Assembly (NCBI GenBank): GCA_022616415.1
Contig: JAKEEU010000323.1
Span: 1-64,000 of the forward strand
DNA from: Candidatus Zhuqueibacterota bacterium
GTDB lineage: Bacteria > Zhuqueibacterota > Zhuqueibacteria > Zhuqueibacterales > Zhuqueibacteraceae
Direction of reading: 5' to 3'
DNA length: 64,000 nucleotides
The notes beneath the pieces are model-generated. The model made no database searches. It saw only the letters and a list, made by a program, of their open reading frames with translations, and had not been told where the DNA came from. Shown piece after piece: positions 44,440 through 52,552 of the stretch (its first letter is position 1; each line of letters opens with the position of its first letter). The position numbers were made by a program, and so were the translations under genes.

Positions 44440-44482
44440 GTATTTTCTCCTTACCGTGAGGGGAGTGTAGATTTTCTAGTCC

Positions 44483-44516
44483 ACACGCGCATCGCGGACA
44501 AGAAAGTCCGCGCTCC
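44483..44516. repeat. GC-rich REP-like hairpin
   Basis: CGCGGAC (44493-44499) pairs with GTCCGCG (44506-44512) around AAGAAA, and TTTCTAGTCC upstream can pair alternatively with GGACAAGAAA (9 of 10). Two mutually exclusive stems are therefore possible. It lies about 45-75 bases before the DUF4956 start, within the likely 5' leader, so it may be a repeat element or a leader structure. Confidence 0.4.
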
Positions 44517-44640
44517 CTCTTTTCCATGAAACTTTTGACACTACCGTATTTATTCGCTACAGCCAACAGAATCCGTGTCGCCTCCGTTCAACGCTGCAAC
44601 TCTGATACCAGACTTGCCAATTTTATCTCAGACAGGCTTA

Positions 44641-44671
44641 AGTATTTTTTTCAAACTTTTAACCGTGTCAA
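44641..44671 (-). promoter_or_regulatory. Possible sigma70-like promoter for the DUF4956-CotH-VTC operon
   Basis: On the minus strand TTGACA (44671-44666) is followed, 19 bases later, by AATACT (44646-44641). The -35 box is perfect, but the spacing is long and the -10 box only fair, so this is a weak candidate about 200 bases ahead of the DUF4956 start. Confidence 0.22.
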
Positions 44672-44778
44672 GCCTCATGAAAATCTATGGTTAGTGTAAG
44701 CGAATGATGTGCTGGGCTGATACGATGTATTGGCATAATACAAACCAAAAGGAAAGATCAAACTTGAATCCGTCCGTC

Positions 44779-45882
44779 CTAATTTTGCCTCCGTACCATG
44801 CGCATGAAAAACCGTTCGTAACTTTCGGTGATGTGATCCCAAGTGTAATGGTCGCGTATTCGTGCCAACGCTTTCTGCCCCGTCCGTTCCACGAGCTTAG
44901 GATTGTCGACGAGATTTTGCAATTTATCTCGCAAATCGCCGTTATGGCCGAGCACAAAAAAAAAGCCGGCATCACCCAACACTTCGCGATGTTCAGGCAC
45001 ATCATTGGCGAGCACACAATTGCCGTGCCCCATTCCTTCGAGCAGCGCCGGATGCGTTCCACCCACTTCTGTTCCCTGGATGTACAAAAAAGCATTCGAT
45101 TGCAGCTCCCGATATCCCCGGCCAAAAACGTAGCCGGTAAAAATGATGCGCGGATCCTTCGTGCTCTTCAGTTCCTGAATAAAACGGCCATTGTATGGCG
45201 CATCGCCAACCATGACTAATTTGAGGTCGGTCTTCACTTCTTCAAAGGCTTTGACAACCCGGTGCGGATTGTTCTCCGGCTCAAACCGACTAACATATAG
45301 CACATATTGCTTCGGTTGCAAATTGAATTGCCGCAATACTTCCTGGGTTTCGACACGTTCCATCGGGGCGCCGTAGGGAATATAAGTCGAACGTTTGTGG
45401 AAGCGCTCCCAATAGTATCTTTCGATCTCGCGGGCGTCTGTAACCACTTCGTTGACGCAAAAAGTTGCCAGCCATTCCGAGAGTCGGTAGAAGGCTTTTC
45501 CGAGCATATTCCATTTCTGGCGTTTCCATTCCAAGCCATCGACGTTGAGGGCTACCGGCATGCCTTTCAGGCGCGGAATCCAGGAGAAAACTGCATTGGC
45601 GCTATTACAAATCAGAATGGCGTCGTACTTTTGTGTCAGGCTGTGCAAAACGCACAAAAAGGTATGGGCGACGGTATCAAAGTATTTGTGGCGAATCGTC
45701 GGCAAAATGGCCAAGCGCACACCACGGTAGGTTTTGCCTTCAAATTTGATGTTATTGGAGCGGCCATAAACGGTCACCTCATGTCCGCGTTGCACCAAGC
45801 GGGTGCTCAGCTCTTCTGCAAAAGTTTCGAAACCACCATAATTTGCGGGAATGCCGCGAATGCCCATAATTGCAATTTTCAT
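44779..45882 (-). CDS. GT4 glycosyltransferase of the DUF1972 type
   Basis: 367 residues from ATG 45882. The start KIAIMGIRGIPANYGGFETFAEELS is the diagnostic N-terminus of DUF1972 glycosyltransferases (rhamnosyl/galactosyltransferase-like), with VTVYGRS and GMPVALNVDGLEWKRQKW following. C-terminal donor motif VGGTHPALLEGMGHGNCVLANDV has Glu in the usual second position; PEHREVLGDAGFFF ends the donor site. The longer frame to 45960 would overlap the next gene and is not preferred. Role in glycan chain assembly is expected. Confidence 0.88.
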   Translation of the reverse strand: MKIAIMGIRGIPANYGGFETFAEELSTRLVQRGHEVTVYGRSNNIKFEGKTYRGVRLAILPTIRHKYFDTVAHTFLCVLHSLTQKYDAILICNSANAVFSWIPRLKGMPVALNVDGLEWKRQKWNMLGKAFYRLSEWLATFCVNEVVTDAREIERYYWERFHKRSTYIPYGAPMERVETQEVLRQFNLQPKQYVLYVSRFEPENNPHRVVKAFEEVKTDLKLVMVGDAPYNGRFIQELKSTKDPRIIFTGYVFGRGYRELQSNAFLYIQGTEVGGTHPALLEGMGHGNCVLANDVPEHREVLGDAGFFFVLGHNGDLRDKLQNLVDNPKLVERTGQKALARIRDHYTWDHITESYERFFMRMVRRQN

Positions 45883-45898
45883 ACGAATCGTTTTTTTG

Positions 45899-46468
45899 TC
45901 AGCTTCCGTTTTCTGATAACTCATCCAGATGGGGTTTCCTTCTAAAAAAGCGCAAAGCAAAGATCACCGGCACCATCACGACTAATTCCCACAATATGCT
46001 TCGAAGATTATGCCATATCAGCAGGCTCGCAACAAAGGTTTCGCTGCTTTGGCTTTTGGCAATATCCAGAAACACCGGAAAAGGCGACACAAAGAACCTT
46101 GTCGTTAATGGCCAAAACAGTTGCAATCCGAACGGCTCGGAAGTATCCACCGCCAAGTAGTCCAACAATAAATGGGTCGAATAAGTCGCTGCGGTTAACG
46201 CAAAATAGGGCAAAAATCGACGGAATCGCAGCCAATAAAACATCCCGATCACAGCGCCAACGCCGACGGCAGCGCCAATACTGTGCAGCGCATAGTGATG
46301 ATAGGCATTCGGCCGTCCGACGAGATAGCCGGGAAGGTAATCCGCATCCGGCAAATTCGCGATCAACACGAGTCCGATTATTGAAATCCAGCTTCGTTTA
46401 GCCAGCCTTAAACCTGCCGCTTCGCCGACAACAAAGCCCGCCAACGAATGTCCGATTGGTGTTGGCAT
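45899..46468 (-). CDS. YdjM-like membrane-bound metal-dependent hydrolase
   Basis: 189 residues from ATG 46468, which begins 8 bases after the stop of the radical SAM gene and has AAAAGG upstream. PTPIGHSLAGFVVGEA at the N-terminus, NLPDADYLPGYLVGRP and YHHYALHS place the His/Asp metal residues of the YdjM/DUF457 family; about four membrane helices. These are inner-membrane proteins of uncertain enzymatic function, related to LexA-regulated YdjM. A paralog is at 51778-52533, sharing the order H-S, LPD-D-LPG and HH-HS. Confidence 0.82.
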   Translation of the reverse strand: MPTPIGHSLAGFVVGEAAGLRLAKRSWISIIGLVLIANLPDADYLPGYLVGRPNAYHHYALHSIGAAVGVGAVIGMFYWLRFRRFLPYFALTAATYSTHLLLDYLAVDTSEPFGLQLFWPLTTRFFVSPFPVFLDIAKSQSSETFVASLLIWHNLRSILWELVVMVPVIFALRFFRRKPHLDELSENGS

Positions 46469-46476
46469 ACGACCTT

Positions 46477-47673
46477 TTAGATTTGCGGCGATGGAACTGA
46501 TACAGACGTGGGCTCCTGCGAACCGAGTCGATGGTCTGTGATCCGATCTAAAATTCTTCGATAGCTCTGCTTTCCGGCAAAGCCAAGAAAGGGAAACACC
46601 GTTTTGCGCAGCCCGACACCGACGAAGCACGAGATTTCACAAGTCGGACAAACTTCCTGCCGCACATGATCTCGATAAGCCAGATTTTCCGGGTCATAGT
46701 AGATGTCGGAAGCCGAGCGCTCGTGCAAATTGCCGATGGTCCGGCTGTTAATGCAATAATGAACGTCGCCGGAAGCGTCGATGACTAATCCCTGATCCTG
46801 GTACGGGCAAGGAATGGAGCGCTTGGCGCCATCCATCATTTCGAGCACCTTCTGATAGTAGAAAGGTCCCTCGCTGAGCAGCGGGCTTTCACTGATCTGT
46901 TGTTTAAGAAATCTCCTGAGAAAGTCCTTGGCCTCAGGCGTGAAGGTAATGTTGTCCAACAAATTTGCATTGTTGAAATACGAGTCCGAAAGCGCAGCGA
47001 CCACGAAATTAATGCCTACCTCCAGTTTCTTGCTCACTTCTATCAGATTATAAACATCGTACACATTCAAGGCGCTTATGGTCGAGCCAATACCGAGCTG
47101 AAATTCGATCTCCTGATTCAGCTTCTTCAGGGCTATGAGGGTGTTGATCACTTTCTGGTAGCCTCCCGGAACGCCTCTAACGCGCTCATAGACGCCCTCG
47201 ACCCCATCCAGCGAGATGCCAATGGACAGAAATACCTTGTGTTTGAGGCATGCTTTTCCAATGGTTGCGAAATGGCTCACTGATCGTTCGGTGGCAATGC
47301 CGGTCGTTGGAATGGAGATCTTGCGCATTCTCGGCATTTTCGCCAGCATCACGGCCACCAGTTCCGGGAGATCTTTTCGCAAGGTCGGTTCTCCACCGGC
47401 GACAATCACATACTCAATGGCTCGGAAGAGCGGATCAGAGAAAACCTTCTCCAGTTGGTCGAGGCTCATCATGGTCTTGTCTTCGGTCTTCCAGATATTG
47501 CACATGCAGCAGCGGGCGTTGCAAGTGGCGTTAACATTGACCTGCAACACCGTTGGCTTAAGGGGTTTGAAGCGTTTGATGATATTCGTGCTTACACATC
47601 CTCCAATTACCGCCGGGATCTCAGCGAGAATGCTCCGACGAGTGGCGAGCTGTTTCTTGAAATTTTTCAGCAT
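46477..47673 (-). CDS. Radical SAM/SPASM domain protein
   Basis: 398 residues from ATG 47673, preceded by ATAGGAG at good spacing. TCNARCCMCNIWK carries the 4Fe-4S/SAM cysteines C51, C55 and C58, then VIVAGGEPTLRKDL (GGEP motif) and the TIM-barrel ISIGISLDGVEG. The C-terminal region is a SPASM-type domain with several Cys (IPCPYQ, DVHYCINS, VCPTCEISCF) that can hold an auxiliary cluster. Such proteins act in lipid, peptide or sugar modification. In contrast with the second radical SAM protein here (60716-61801), the auxiliary cysteines are kept. Confidence 0.9.
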   Translation of the reverse strand: MLKNFKKQLATRRSILAEIPAVIGGCVSTNIIKRFKPLKPTVLQVNVNATCNARCCMCNIWKTEDKTMMSLDQLEKVFSDPLFRAIEYVIVAGGEPTLRKDLPELVAVMLAKMPRMRKISIPTTGIATERSVSHFATIGKACLKHKVFLSIGISLDGVEGVYERVRGVPGGYQKVINTLIALKKLNQEIEFQLGIGSTISALNVYDVYNLIEVSKKLEVGINFVVAALSDSYFNNANLLDNITFTPEAKDFLRRFLKQQISESPLLSEGPFYYQKVLEMMDGAKRSIPCPYQDQGLVIDASGDVHYCINSRTIGNLHERSASDIYYDPENLAYRDHVRQEVCPTCEISCFVGVGLRKTVFPFLGFAGKQSYRRILDRITDHRLGSQEPTSVSVPSPQI

Positions 47674-47681
47674 GATGGCTC

Positions 47682-48698
47682 CTATCTGGGATCCTGCTCC
47701 CAATGGGTTAAAGACTTCTGTTCCGTCGAAAAAGCGTCAGCAACCATTTTTCTCTCCACAGGATCATCGCCGACCCAAAAGAAAATACCACCGATTAACG
47801 CGAGAAACAGTGTTTGCGCAAACACCAGCAGAGACATCGAAAGCGCCTGAGGTTCGGTGGCGCCGACATGTGAAAAGAAGTAAATGAAACTTCCTTCGCG
47901 CAATCCAATTCCAGCAACGGAAATGGGAAGCAGAGTAATGATGGCAATGATGGGAATGAAAATGAAATAATACACTAAAGGCACTGCGATACCAAGCGAC
48001 AAGCCAACAACGTAGATGAATAAAATACCGACAACTTGCAAAACCAGCGTAATCAAGCCGATTTGTAGAACAGCGGCACGCTGGCTCGAGTATTCGAGGA
48101 TCGATAGATAAACCGGCCGCAGCCTTTCCTTGACGCTGTGTAGACCGAATCTGTTGAAAAGTTTTCCCATGGTGCGCATAAAACGTTCGTGAAATAAAAG
48201 CCCTAACGCCAAGAGGAAGACGCCAAGCATGCCCATCATCAGCCAGAGCGTTTTTGAGTCGTGCTCCAGTTGTGAGATTGGGAGCGATACGCCAAAGGCA
48301 AAGAGCAAGAGCACTAGCAGTCCGATAGCCCGGCAAACAAACATCGAGCTGATCGCGTCCACCCGGCGAGCGAGATGTTTTGATAACCGGAAAACCCTGG
48401 CGATGTCATAGCCGAGGCTCGACGGCATGAAAGTTCCAAGAAAATTGCCGACGACGTGGGCTTCCAAAACTTTTTTGAAAGGCAAGTCGTTTTGTTTAGT
48501 GCGAAGCAAGATGCCCCAGCTAAAAGCCGTCAGGGCCTGCTGAGCTGCGAAAAGCAGGCCAGCCAGCAAAAAGAGCAAAGGGTTGACGGATAAGAACACT
48601 TGCGCCAAGCTCCTAAAATCGACTTGCAGAAAAATAATAACGATCAGCACCAAACTCACAAAGGATCGAAAGAATAGCTTCTTTCTTTTGTCTGTCAA
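47682..48698 (-). CDS. LPG-synthase-type flippase-like membrane protein (UPF0104), second copy
   Basis: 338 residues from a TTG at 48698, favoured by GAGGAG six bases upstream; the frame extends to 48728 but without such a site. FSWGILLRTKQNDLPFKKVLEAHVVGNFLGTFMPSSLGYDIARVFRL carries the conserved F-P-S-G/D block of the family (broken here as FMPSSLGYD), and LPISVAGIGLREGSFIYFFSHVG ends the helical core; about eight helices. Probably involved in flipping or exporting lipid-linked intermediates. Its position between radical SAM and GT2 genes differs from the first copy at 36116-37123. Confidence 0.8.
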   Translation of the reverse strand: MTDKRKKLFFRSFVSLVLIVIIFLQVDFRSLAQVFLSVNPLLFLLAGLLFAAQQALTAFSWGILLRTKQNDLPFKKVLEAHVVGNFLGTFMPSSLGYDIARVFRLSKHLARRVDAISSMFVCRAIGLLVLLLFAFGVSLPISQLEHDSKTLWLMMGMLGVFLLALGLLFHERFMRTMGKLFNRFGLHSVKERLRPVYLSILEYSSQRAAVLQIGLITLVLQVVGILFIYVVGLSLGIAVPLVYYFIFIPIIAIITLLPISVAGIGLREGSFIYFFSHVGATEPQALSMSLLVFAQTLFLALIGGIFFWVGDDPVERKMVADAFSTEQKSLTHWEQDPR

Positions 48699-48767
48699 GC
48701 AATCTCCTCGTTTTTGCAAGAAACACAAGTTAAATCCAAGCTCACCGCCGCCTTGATTAACAGCTTT

Positions 48768-49784
48768 CTAGTTGGTCTTTTCATCGGCGTGGCGAGGTTC
48801 ATTCTTCTCCACTTGACCGTTGCGGTGGTCGCGAATGGAGAGCGTATCCATCTCAACCTTTTTCACACGATAAAGGCAATCCTCAATGAGCCGGCGATTG
48901 CCGGCAATGAGATCGGCGACCAGTCCGATCAAGCCGACTTGAAAGCCGACGATCATCAACACAGCGCTAAGAATCAAGGATTGAACGTGGCCGCCGCCAT
49001 TGTCAGCAAAGAAATAAAAGTAAAGGAAGCGCAGCGAGACGAGAAAACCGCCGAAAAAGACGACGGCGCCAATGGTGGCAAAGGTGCGCAGCGGCTCGTA
49101 CATCATGTAGATGCGGATGATGGTGCTGATGCTGCGCTTCAAATACGACGGAACGCTGTTGAACAGGCGCGATTCTCTAAGCTTGTCGTTCGTGGCAACT
49201 TTGATATGACTAAGCGCGATGTTTTTCTTGCCCGCCTGGATGATAGTCTCGAGCGTGTAAGTAAATTTCGAGATGATATTCAGGCGCAAAGCGGCTTCGC
49301 GGGTGTAGGCGCGAAACCCGCTGGTAGCGTCCGGAACATCGGTGCCGGAGACGTGTCGCACCACCCAACTGCCCAACCTTTGCAATTTTTTCTTGATCGG
49401 AGAGAAATAGACCACACGCTCAACCTGGCGATCGCCGATCACCATGTCTGCTTTGCCGGCGAGAATGGGCCGGATGAGGCGCGGAATGTCGCTGCCGCGA
49501 TATTGATTATCACCGTCGGTGTTGACAATGATATCGGCACCCAGCTTGAGGCTGGCATCAAGGCCGGCCATGAACGCTTCAGCGAGGCCCTTGCGGTTGG
49601 TGAGCCTGACGACGTGGTTGACGCCGCGTTTTCGCGCCACCTCGACCGTGCCGTCAACGCTGCCGTCGTCAATGATAAGCGTTTCGATTTCGTCGATGCC
49701 GTCAATATGCTTGGGCAGGTCCGCCAAAGTCACCGGCAACGTTTTCTCTTCGTTGAGACAAGGGATTTGAATGATGAGCTTCAC
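48768..49784 (-). CDS. GT2-family glycosyltransferase with C-terminal membrane helices
   Basis: 338 residues with a GTG start at 49784 overlapping the upstream GT2 stop by 4 bases (GTGA). KLIIQIPCLNEEKTLPVTL, ETLIIDDGSVDGT, NRKGLAEAFMAGLDASLKLGADIIVNTDGDNQY (DxD motif) and SGFRAYTREAALR are the expected GT-A blocks. Two C-terminal helices (about 230-320) anchor it to the membrane, as in polyprenyl-phosphate glycosyltransferases. Probable product: a polyprenyl-phosphate-linked sugar used by GT-C enzymes. A 374-codon open frame on the opposite strand covers the same region but is antisense shadow. Confidence 0.88.
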   Translation of the reverse strand: MKLIIQIPCLNEEKTLPVTLADLPKHIDGIDEIETLIIDDGSVDGTVEVARKRGVNHVVRLTNRKGLAEAFMAGLDASLKLGADIIVNTDGDNQYRGSDIPRLIRPILAGKADMVIGDRQVERVVYFSPIKKKLQRLGSWVVRHVSGTDVPDATSGFRAYTREAALRLNIISKFTYTLETIIQAGKKNIALSHIKVATNDKLRESRLFNSVPSYLKRSISTIIRIYMMYEPLRTFATIGAVVFFGGFLVSLRFLYFYFFADNGGGHVQSLILSAVLMIVGFQVGLIGLVADLIAGNRRLIEDCLYRVKKVEMDTLSIRDHRNGQVEKNEPRHADEKTN

Positions 49785-50827
49785 TCTCCCACCACCATTT
49801 CAATGTTATATTCCTTGATCTCACGAGCGTGCGTATAAATAATCATCTCGCCGATCAAGCCGATGGAAATCATTTGCAAGCCGATCACCAAAAGCAAGGC
49901 GCCCAACAATAACAACGGCCGGCCGGCAATGGCGCCAAAACCCAAAATCCGATAAACGAACAAATAAAAATTCATCGCCAGGCCGGCGAGGGTAAAAATG
50001 ATTCCGAAGAAACCGAGAAAGTGCAGGGGTTTCTTCGAATACTTGGTCAAAAAAACGACGGTGATGATGTCGAGAAGGCGTTGAATATATTCCGTAACGT
50101 GCAAGGATTTGCGAAAGGGACCGGGCCGTTGCTCGATCCGCTCTTCGGTGACTTTATACCCTTGGCGCGCCGCCAAGACCGGAATAAAAATATTGAGATT
50201 GCCGTAAAAAGTGATGTTCTCTAAAACCCCGCGGTGCGTGACAAAGACGCTCGAATTGATGTCGTGCAGTTTCAGATTGACGAGCTTCTGCATCAAGCCG
50301 TTGAAAAGGCGGGAAACCACTTGATTCACGCCGGCGTCTTGTCGCGGGGTGCGCCAGCCAACGACGAGATCGAAACCTTCGTCGAGCTTCTTCAGCAGTC
50401 GCGGCAATGATTCCATGTCAATGCGGACTCGCGCCGTGGCAAACACCAGGCGTTGTCCCGTGGCATAGCGCAGCCCGGCATCGAGCGCGGAAGTTTCGCC
50501 GCAAGAGGAGCGCATGCGAATGAGTTTTATCCGGTGGTCGCGCCGGGCGATTTCCAGCAATTGCGGATAGGTTGCGTCAGCGCTGGCGTCGTCGACAAAA
50601 ATTATTTCAAAGCTTTGGCCGTAACTTTCCAAGCCGTGACGCAGCGCCCGATAAATCGCCTGCGCTTCACTGCCGTTGTTATGGGTTGGCACAATTACGG
50701 AAAGATGGGGCAGTTTATGGCTACGGCCATTTTCCGGCATATCGCTTTCGGCGAGGCAGGCTGGCAGCTCCGTTGCCGAGGCAACCGGCGAAGAGGCGAT
50801 TCCAGAAATTTTAGTTGCTTCAGGCAT
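49781..50827 (-). CDS. GT2-family glycosyltransferase with C-terminal membrane helices
   Basis: 348 residues from ATG 50827; an adjacent in-frame TTG at 50830 is less likely. After a ~40-residue lead the GT-A domain begins LSVIVPTHNNGSEAQAIY, with EIIFVDDASADATYPQL, SALDAGLRYATGQRLVFATARVRI (an altered DxD region, ARVRI rather than DGD) and FDLVVGWRTPR. Two helices near the C-terminus complete a GtrB/DPM-like layout. The second of three adjacent GT2 genes; they overlap or touch, which suggests tandem duplication and divergence. The missing DxD makes its catalytic activity less certain. Confidence 0.82.
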   Translation of the reverse strand: MPEATKISGIASSPVASATELPACLAESDMPENGRSHKLPHLSVIVPTHNNGSEAQAIYRALRHGLESYGQSFEIIFVDDASADATYPQLLEIARRDHRIKLIRMRSSCGETSALDAGLRYATGQRLVFATARVRIDMESLPRLLKKLDEGFDLVVGWRTPRQDAGVNQVVSRLFNGLMQKLVNLKLHDINSSVFVTHRGVLENITFYGNLNIFIPVLAARQGYKVTEERIEQRPGPFRKSLHVTEYIQRLLDIITVVFLTKYSKKPLHFLGFFGIIFTLAGLAMNFYLFVYRILGFGAIAGRPLLLLGALLLVIGLQMISIGLIGEMIIYTHAREIKEYNIEMVVGE

Positions 50828-50834
50828 CAAAGTT

Positions 50835-51785
50835 TCATTTCGGAAAACAAATCAATTCGTACAAACGCTCGTCATGCTTCTGGCCGGTTTTGACGACCAT
50901 ATTGGCGACCAGCCCGAACAGCAGGAAAGTGATTCCGGTGGTCAGGAAGAGAAAGCCGATAGACATGAGCACATTGAGCTCTTCAATCGACAGGTTGTTT
51001 CGTACCGAATAAAATGCGGCGGCAGAAAGGGTTGCCGTGCCCAATCCGTTGAACAGCAATGTGAGCGTGCCAAAAAAGTGCAGCGGTCGAGTGAGATATT
51101 TCAGGAACAGATTGAGCGTGGCCAAATCCATCAACACCTTGAAAGTGCGCGTCAGGTTGTATTTTGATTTGCCAAAACGCCGCTCGTAATGATTGACCAC
51201 CATCTCACCGATGCGCGCGCCTTCGATCCGAGCCAGCGCCGGTATAAAGCGATGCATTTCCCCATAAAGGCGAATCTGTTGCACGACCTCCTGGCGATAG
51301 GCCTTCAAAGAGCATCCAGTATCATGTAGATTCACCTGGGTGGTTTTGCGGATGAGGCGGTTGGCGATGCGGCTGGGCACTTTGCGGATGATCAGCTTAT
51401 CTTTGCGATTCTTGCGCCAGCCGCTGACAATATCGTAACCTTGCTGCAGTTGCGCCACCACCCGCGGAATATCTTGCGGATCATTTTGCAAGTCGCCGTC
51501 CATGGTCACGACGAATTCGCCGCGTGCATATTCAAAGCCTGCAGCTATGGCGGCGGATTGCCCAAAGTTGCGACGAAATTTGATCACGCGCAAATGCGCG
51601 TCACCGCCGGCCAGTTGCGCCAGAAGCGAAAAGGTGCGGTCCGTGCTCCCGTCATCGACCATGACGATTTCGTAGGAACAACCCCAGGCTTGCATCACTT
51701 CCGTAATCTTCCAGTGGAGAAGTGTGACGTTGTCTTCCTCGTTCATCAACGGGATCACAATGCTGCAAAAAATTTTGTCATTCAT
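50835..51785 (-). CDS. GT2-family glycosyltransferase (GtrB/DPM1-like)
   Basis: 316 residues. CSIVIPLMNEEDNVTLL, EIVMVDDGSTDRT, RRNFGQSAAIAAGFEYA, FVVTMDGDLQNDPQDIP (DxD motif) and LHDTGCSLKAYRQEV are classical for polyprenyl-phosphate glycosyltransferases; two C-terminal helices follow. The stop of the YdjM-like gene upstream overlaps its start region by 8 bases (51778-51785). It probably loads a sugar onto undecaprenyl phosphate for later transfer by a GT-C enzyme. Confidence 0.9.
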   Translation of the reverse strand: MNDKIFCSIVIPLMNEEDNVTLLHWKITEVMQAWGCSYEIVMVDDGSTDRTFSLLAQLAGGDAHLRVIKFRRNFGQSAAIAAGFEYARGEFVVTMDGDLQNDPQDIPRVVAQLQQGYDIVSGWRKNRKDKLIIRKVPSRIANRLIRKTTQVNLHDTGCSLKAYRQEVVQQIRLYGEMHRFIPALARIEGARIGEMVVNHYERRFGKSKYNLTRTFKVLMDLATLNLFLKYLTRPLHFFGTLTLLFNGLGTATLSAAAFYSVRNNLSIEELNVLMSIGFLFLTTGITFLLFGLVANMVVKTGQKHDERLYELICFPK

Positions 51786-52533
51786 GCTGTGCTTCTTCTC
51801 TGTTTTCCGTTAGAACGGTTGCCAACGAACGCCGGCCGCTCAACCAAGGCGGCAGTGAAGAGACTTTCAACAAACCGAGTGTGGCTACCTGCGTTTTTTT
51901 AATATCAGCGGCGGAATGCCGGCCAAGAATCCGTCGCCACCCGAAAGGGCCTTTGAGCCGCGAGATAATTTTCACCAAGCCGATGACCGGCAACATAATC
52001 AAGAATTCCCGCAAGGCAACTTTAAAATTGTACCACGTCAACAACGATGTAAAAAAAGTGGCGGAAACGTTTGATTTATCTACCGCCGTGAAGAAGTGCC
52101 AATCCGTATCATAATACCCCATGTCAAAAGGCCAGAACAGAACCATGCCATAAGGCGGCGCCGAATCTTCGGTCAGCAGATCGAGAATACAATGCGAAAA
52201 AACAGCGAGGCTGATCGTCAAAAAATAAGGCCAAAAGCCCGGCCCACCAGCATTTCCGTATCCAAGATGTGGGTTTGCAGAGTTTCGGTTGCGTTGCCAA
52301 AAGATCATTCCACCAATGAGACCGATGCACAGCGCGAAGCTGATGCTATGCACAAGAAAATGATGATAGCGATTCGGCTCGCCCACCAAAAACCCGGGCA
52401 AAAAATCAATATCCGGCAAATTCGCCAGAGTCGCAAAGATAAGCACATTCAACCAGTTTTTCCTGGCTAAACGAACTTTCGTTGTCTTTGCGATGGCATA
52501 TCCCATCAACGAATGTGCAACTGGAAGCGGCAT
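51778..52533 (-). CDS. YdjM-like membrane-bound metal-dependent hydrolase, second copy
   Basis: 251 residues from ATG 52533; an AGAGGAGAG stretch lies upstream and the start is 19 bases after the asparagine synthase stop, whereas the longer frame to 52641 would overlap that gene. PLPVAHSLMGYAIAK, NLPDIDFLPGFLVGEP and YHHFLVHSISFA match the paralog at 45899-46468 in order and spacing. About four helices, then a longer basic C-terminal tail (about 185-251) that the paralog lacks. Enzymatic role not established. Confidence 0.8.
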   Translation of the reverse strand: MPLPVAHSLMGYAIAKTTKVRLARKNWLNVLIFATLANLPDIDFLPGFLVGEPNRYHHFLVHSISFALCIGLIGGMIFWQRNRNSANPHLGYGNAGGPGFWPYFLTISLAVFSHCILDLLTEDSAPPYGMVLFWPFDMGYYDTDWHFFTAVDKSNVSATFFTSLLTWYNFKVALREFLIMLPVIGLVKIISRLKGPFGWRRILGRHSAADIKKTQVATLGLLKVSSLPPWLSGRRSLATVLTENREEAQHE

Positions 52534-52552
52534 GTTAGTTGTGCTCTCCTCT

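Larger units (their letters stand above)
44440..44778. other. 339-base intergenic region upstream of the DUF4956-CotH-VTC cassette
   Basis: Non-coding by inspection. Next to the cassette is the GC-rich hairpin element at 44483-44516; further upstream (minus-strand sense) lies a weak -35/-10-like pair at 44641-44671. The remainder to the GT4 stop at 44779 is AT-rich with no clear terminator hairpin. Confidence 0.45.

Noticed and set aside
48714-49838. Long open frame of 374 codons on the plus strand
   Set aside because: It lies antisense to a well-supported GT2 gene with DxD and membrane helices; its translation is low-complexity and matches no recognisable fold.
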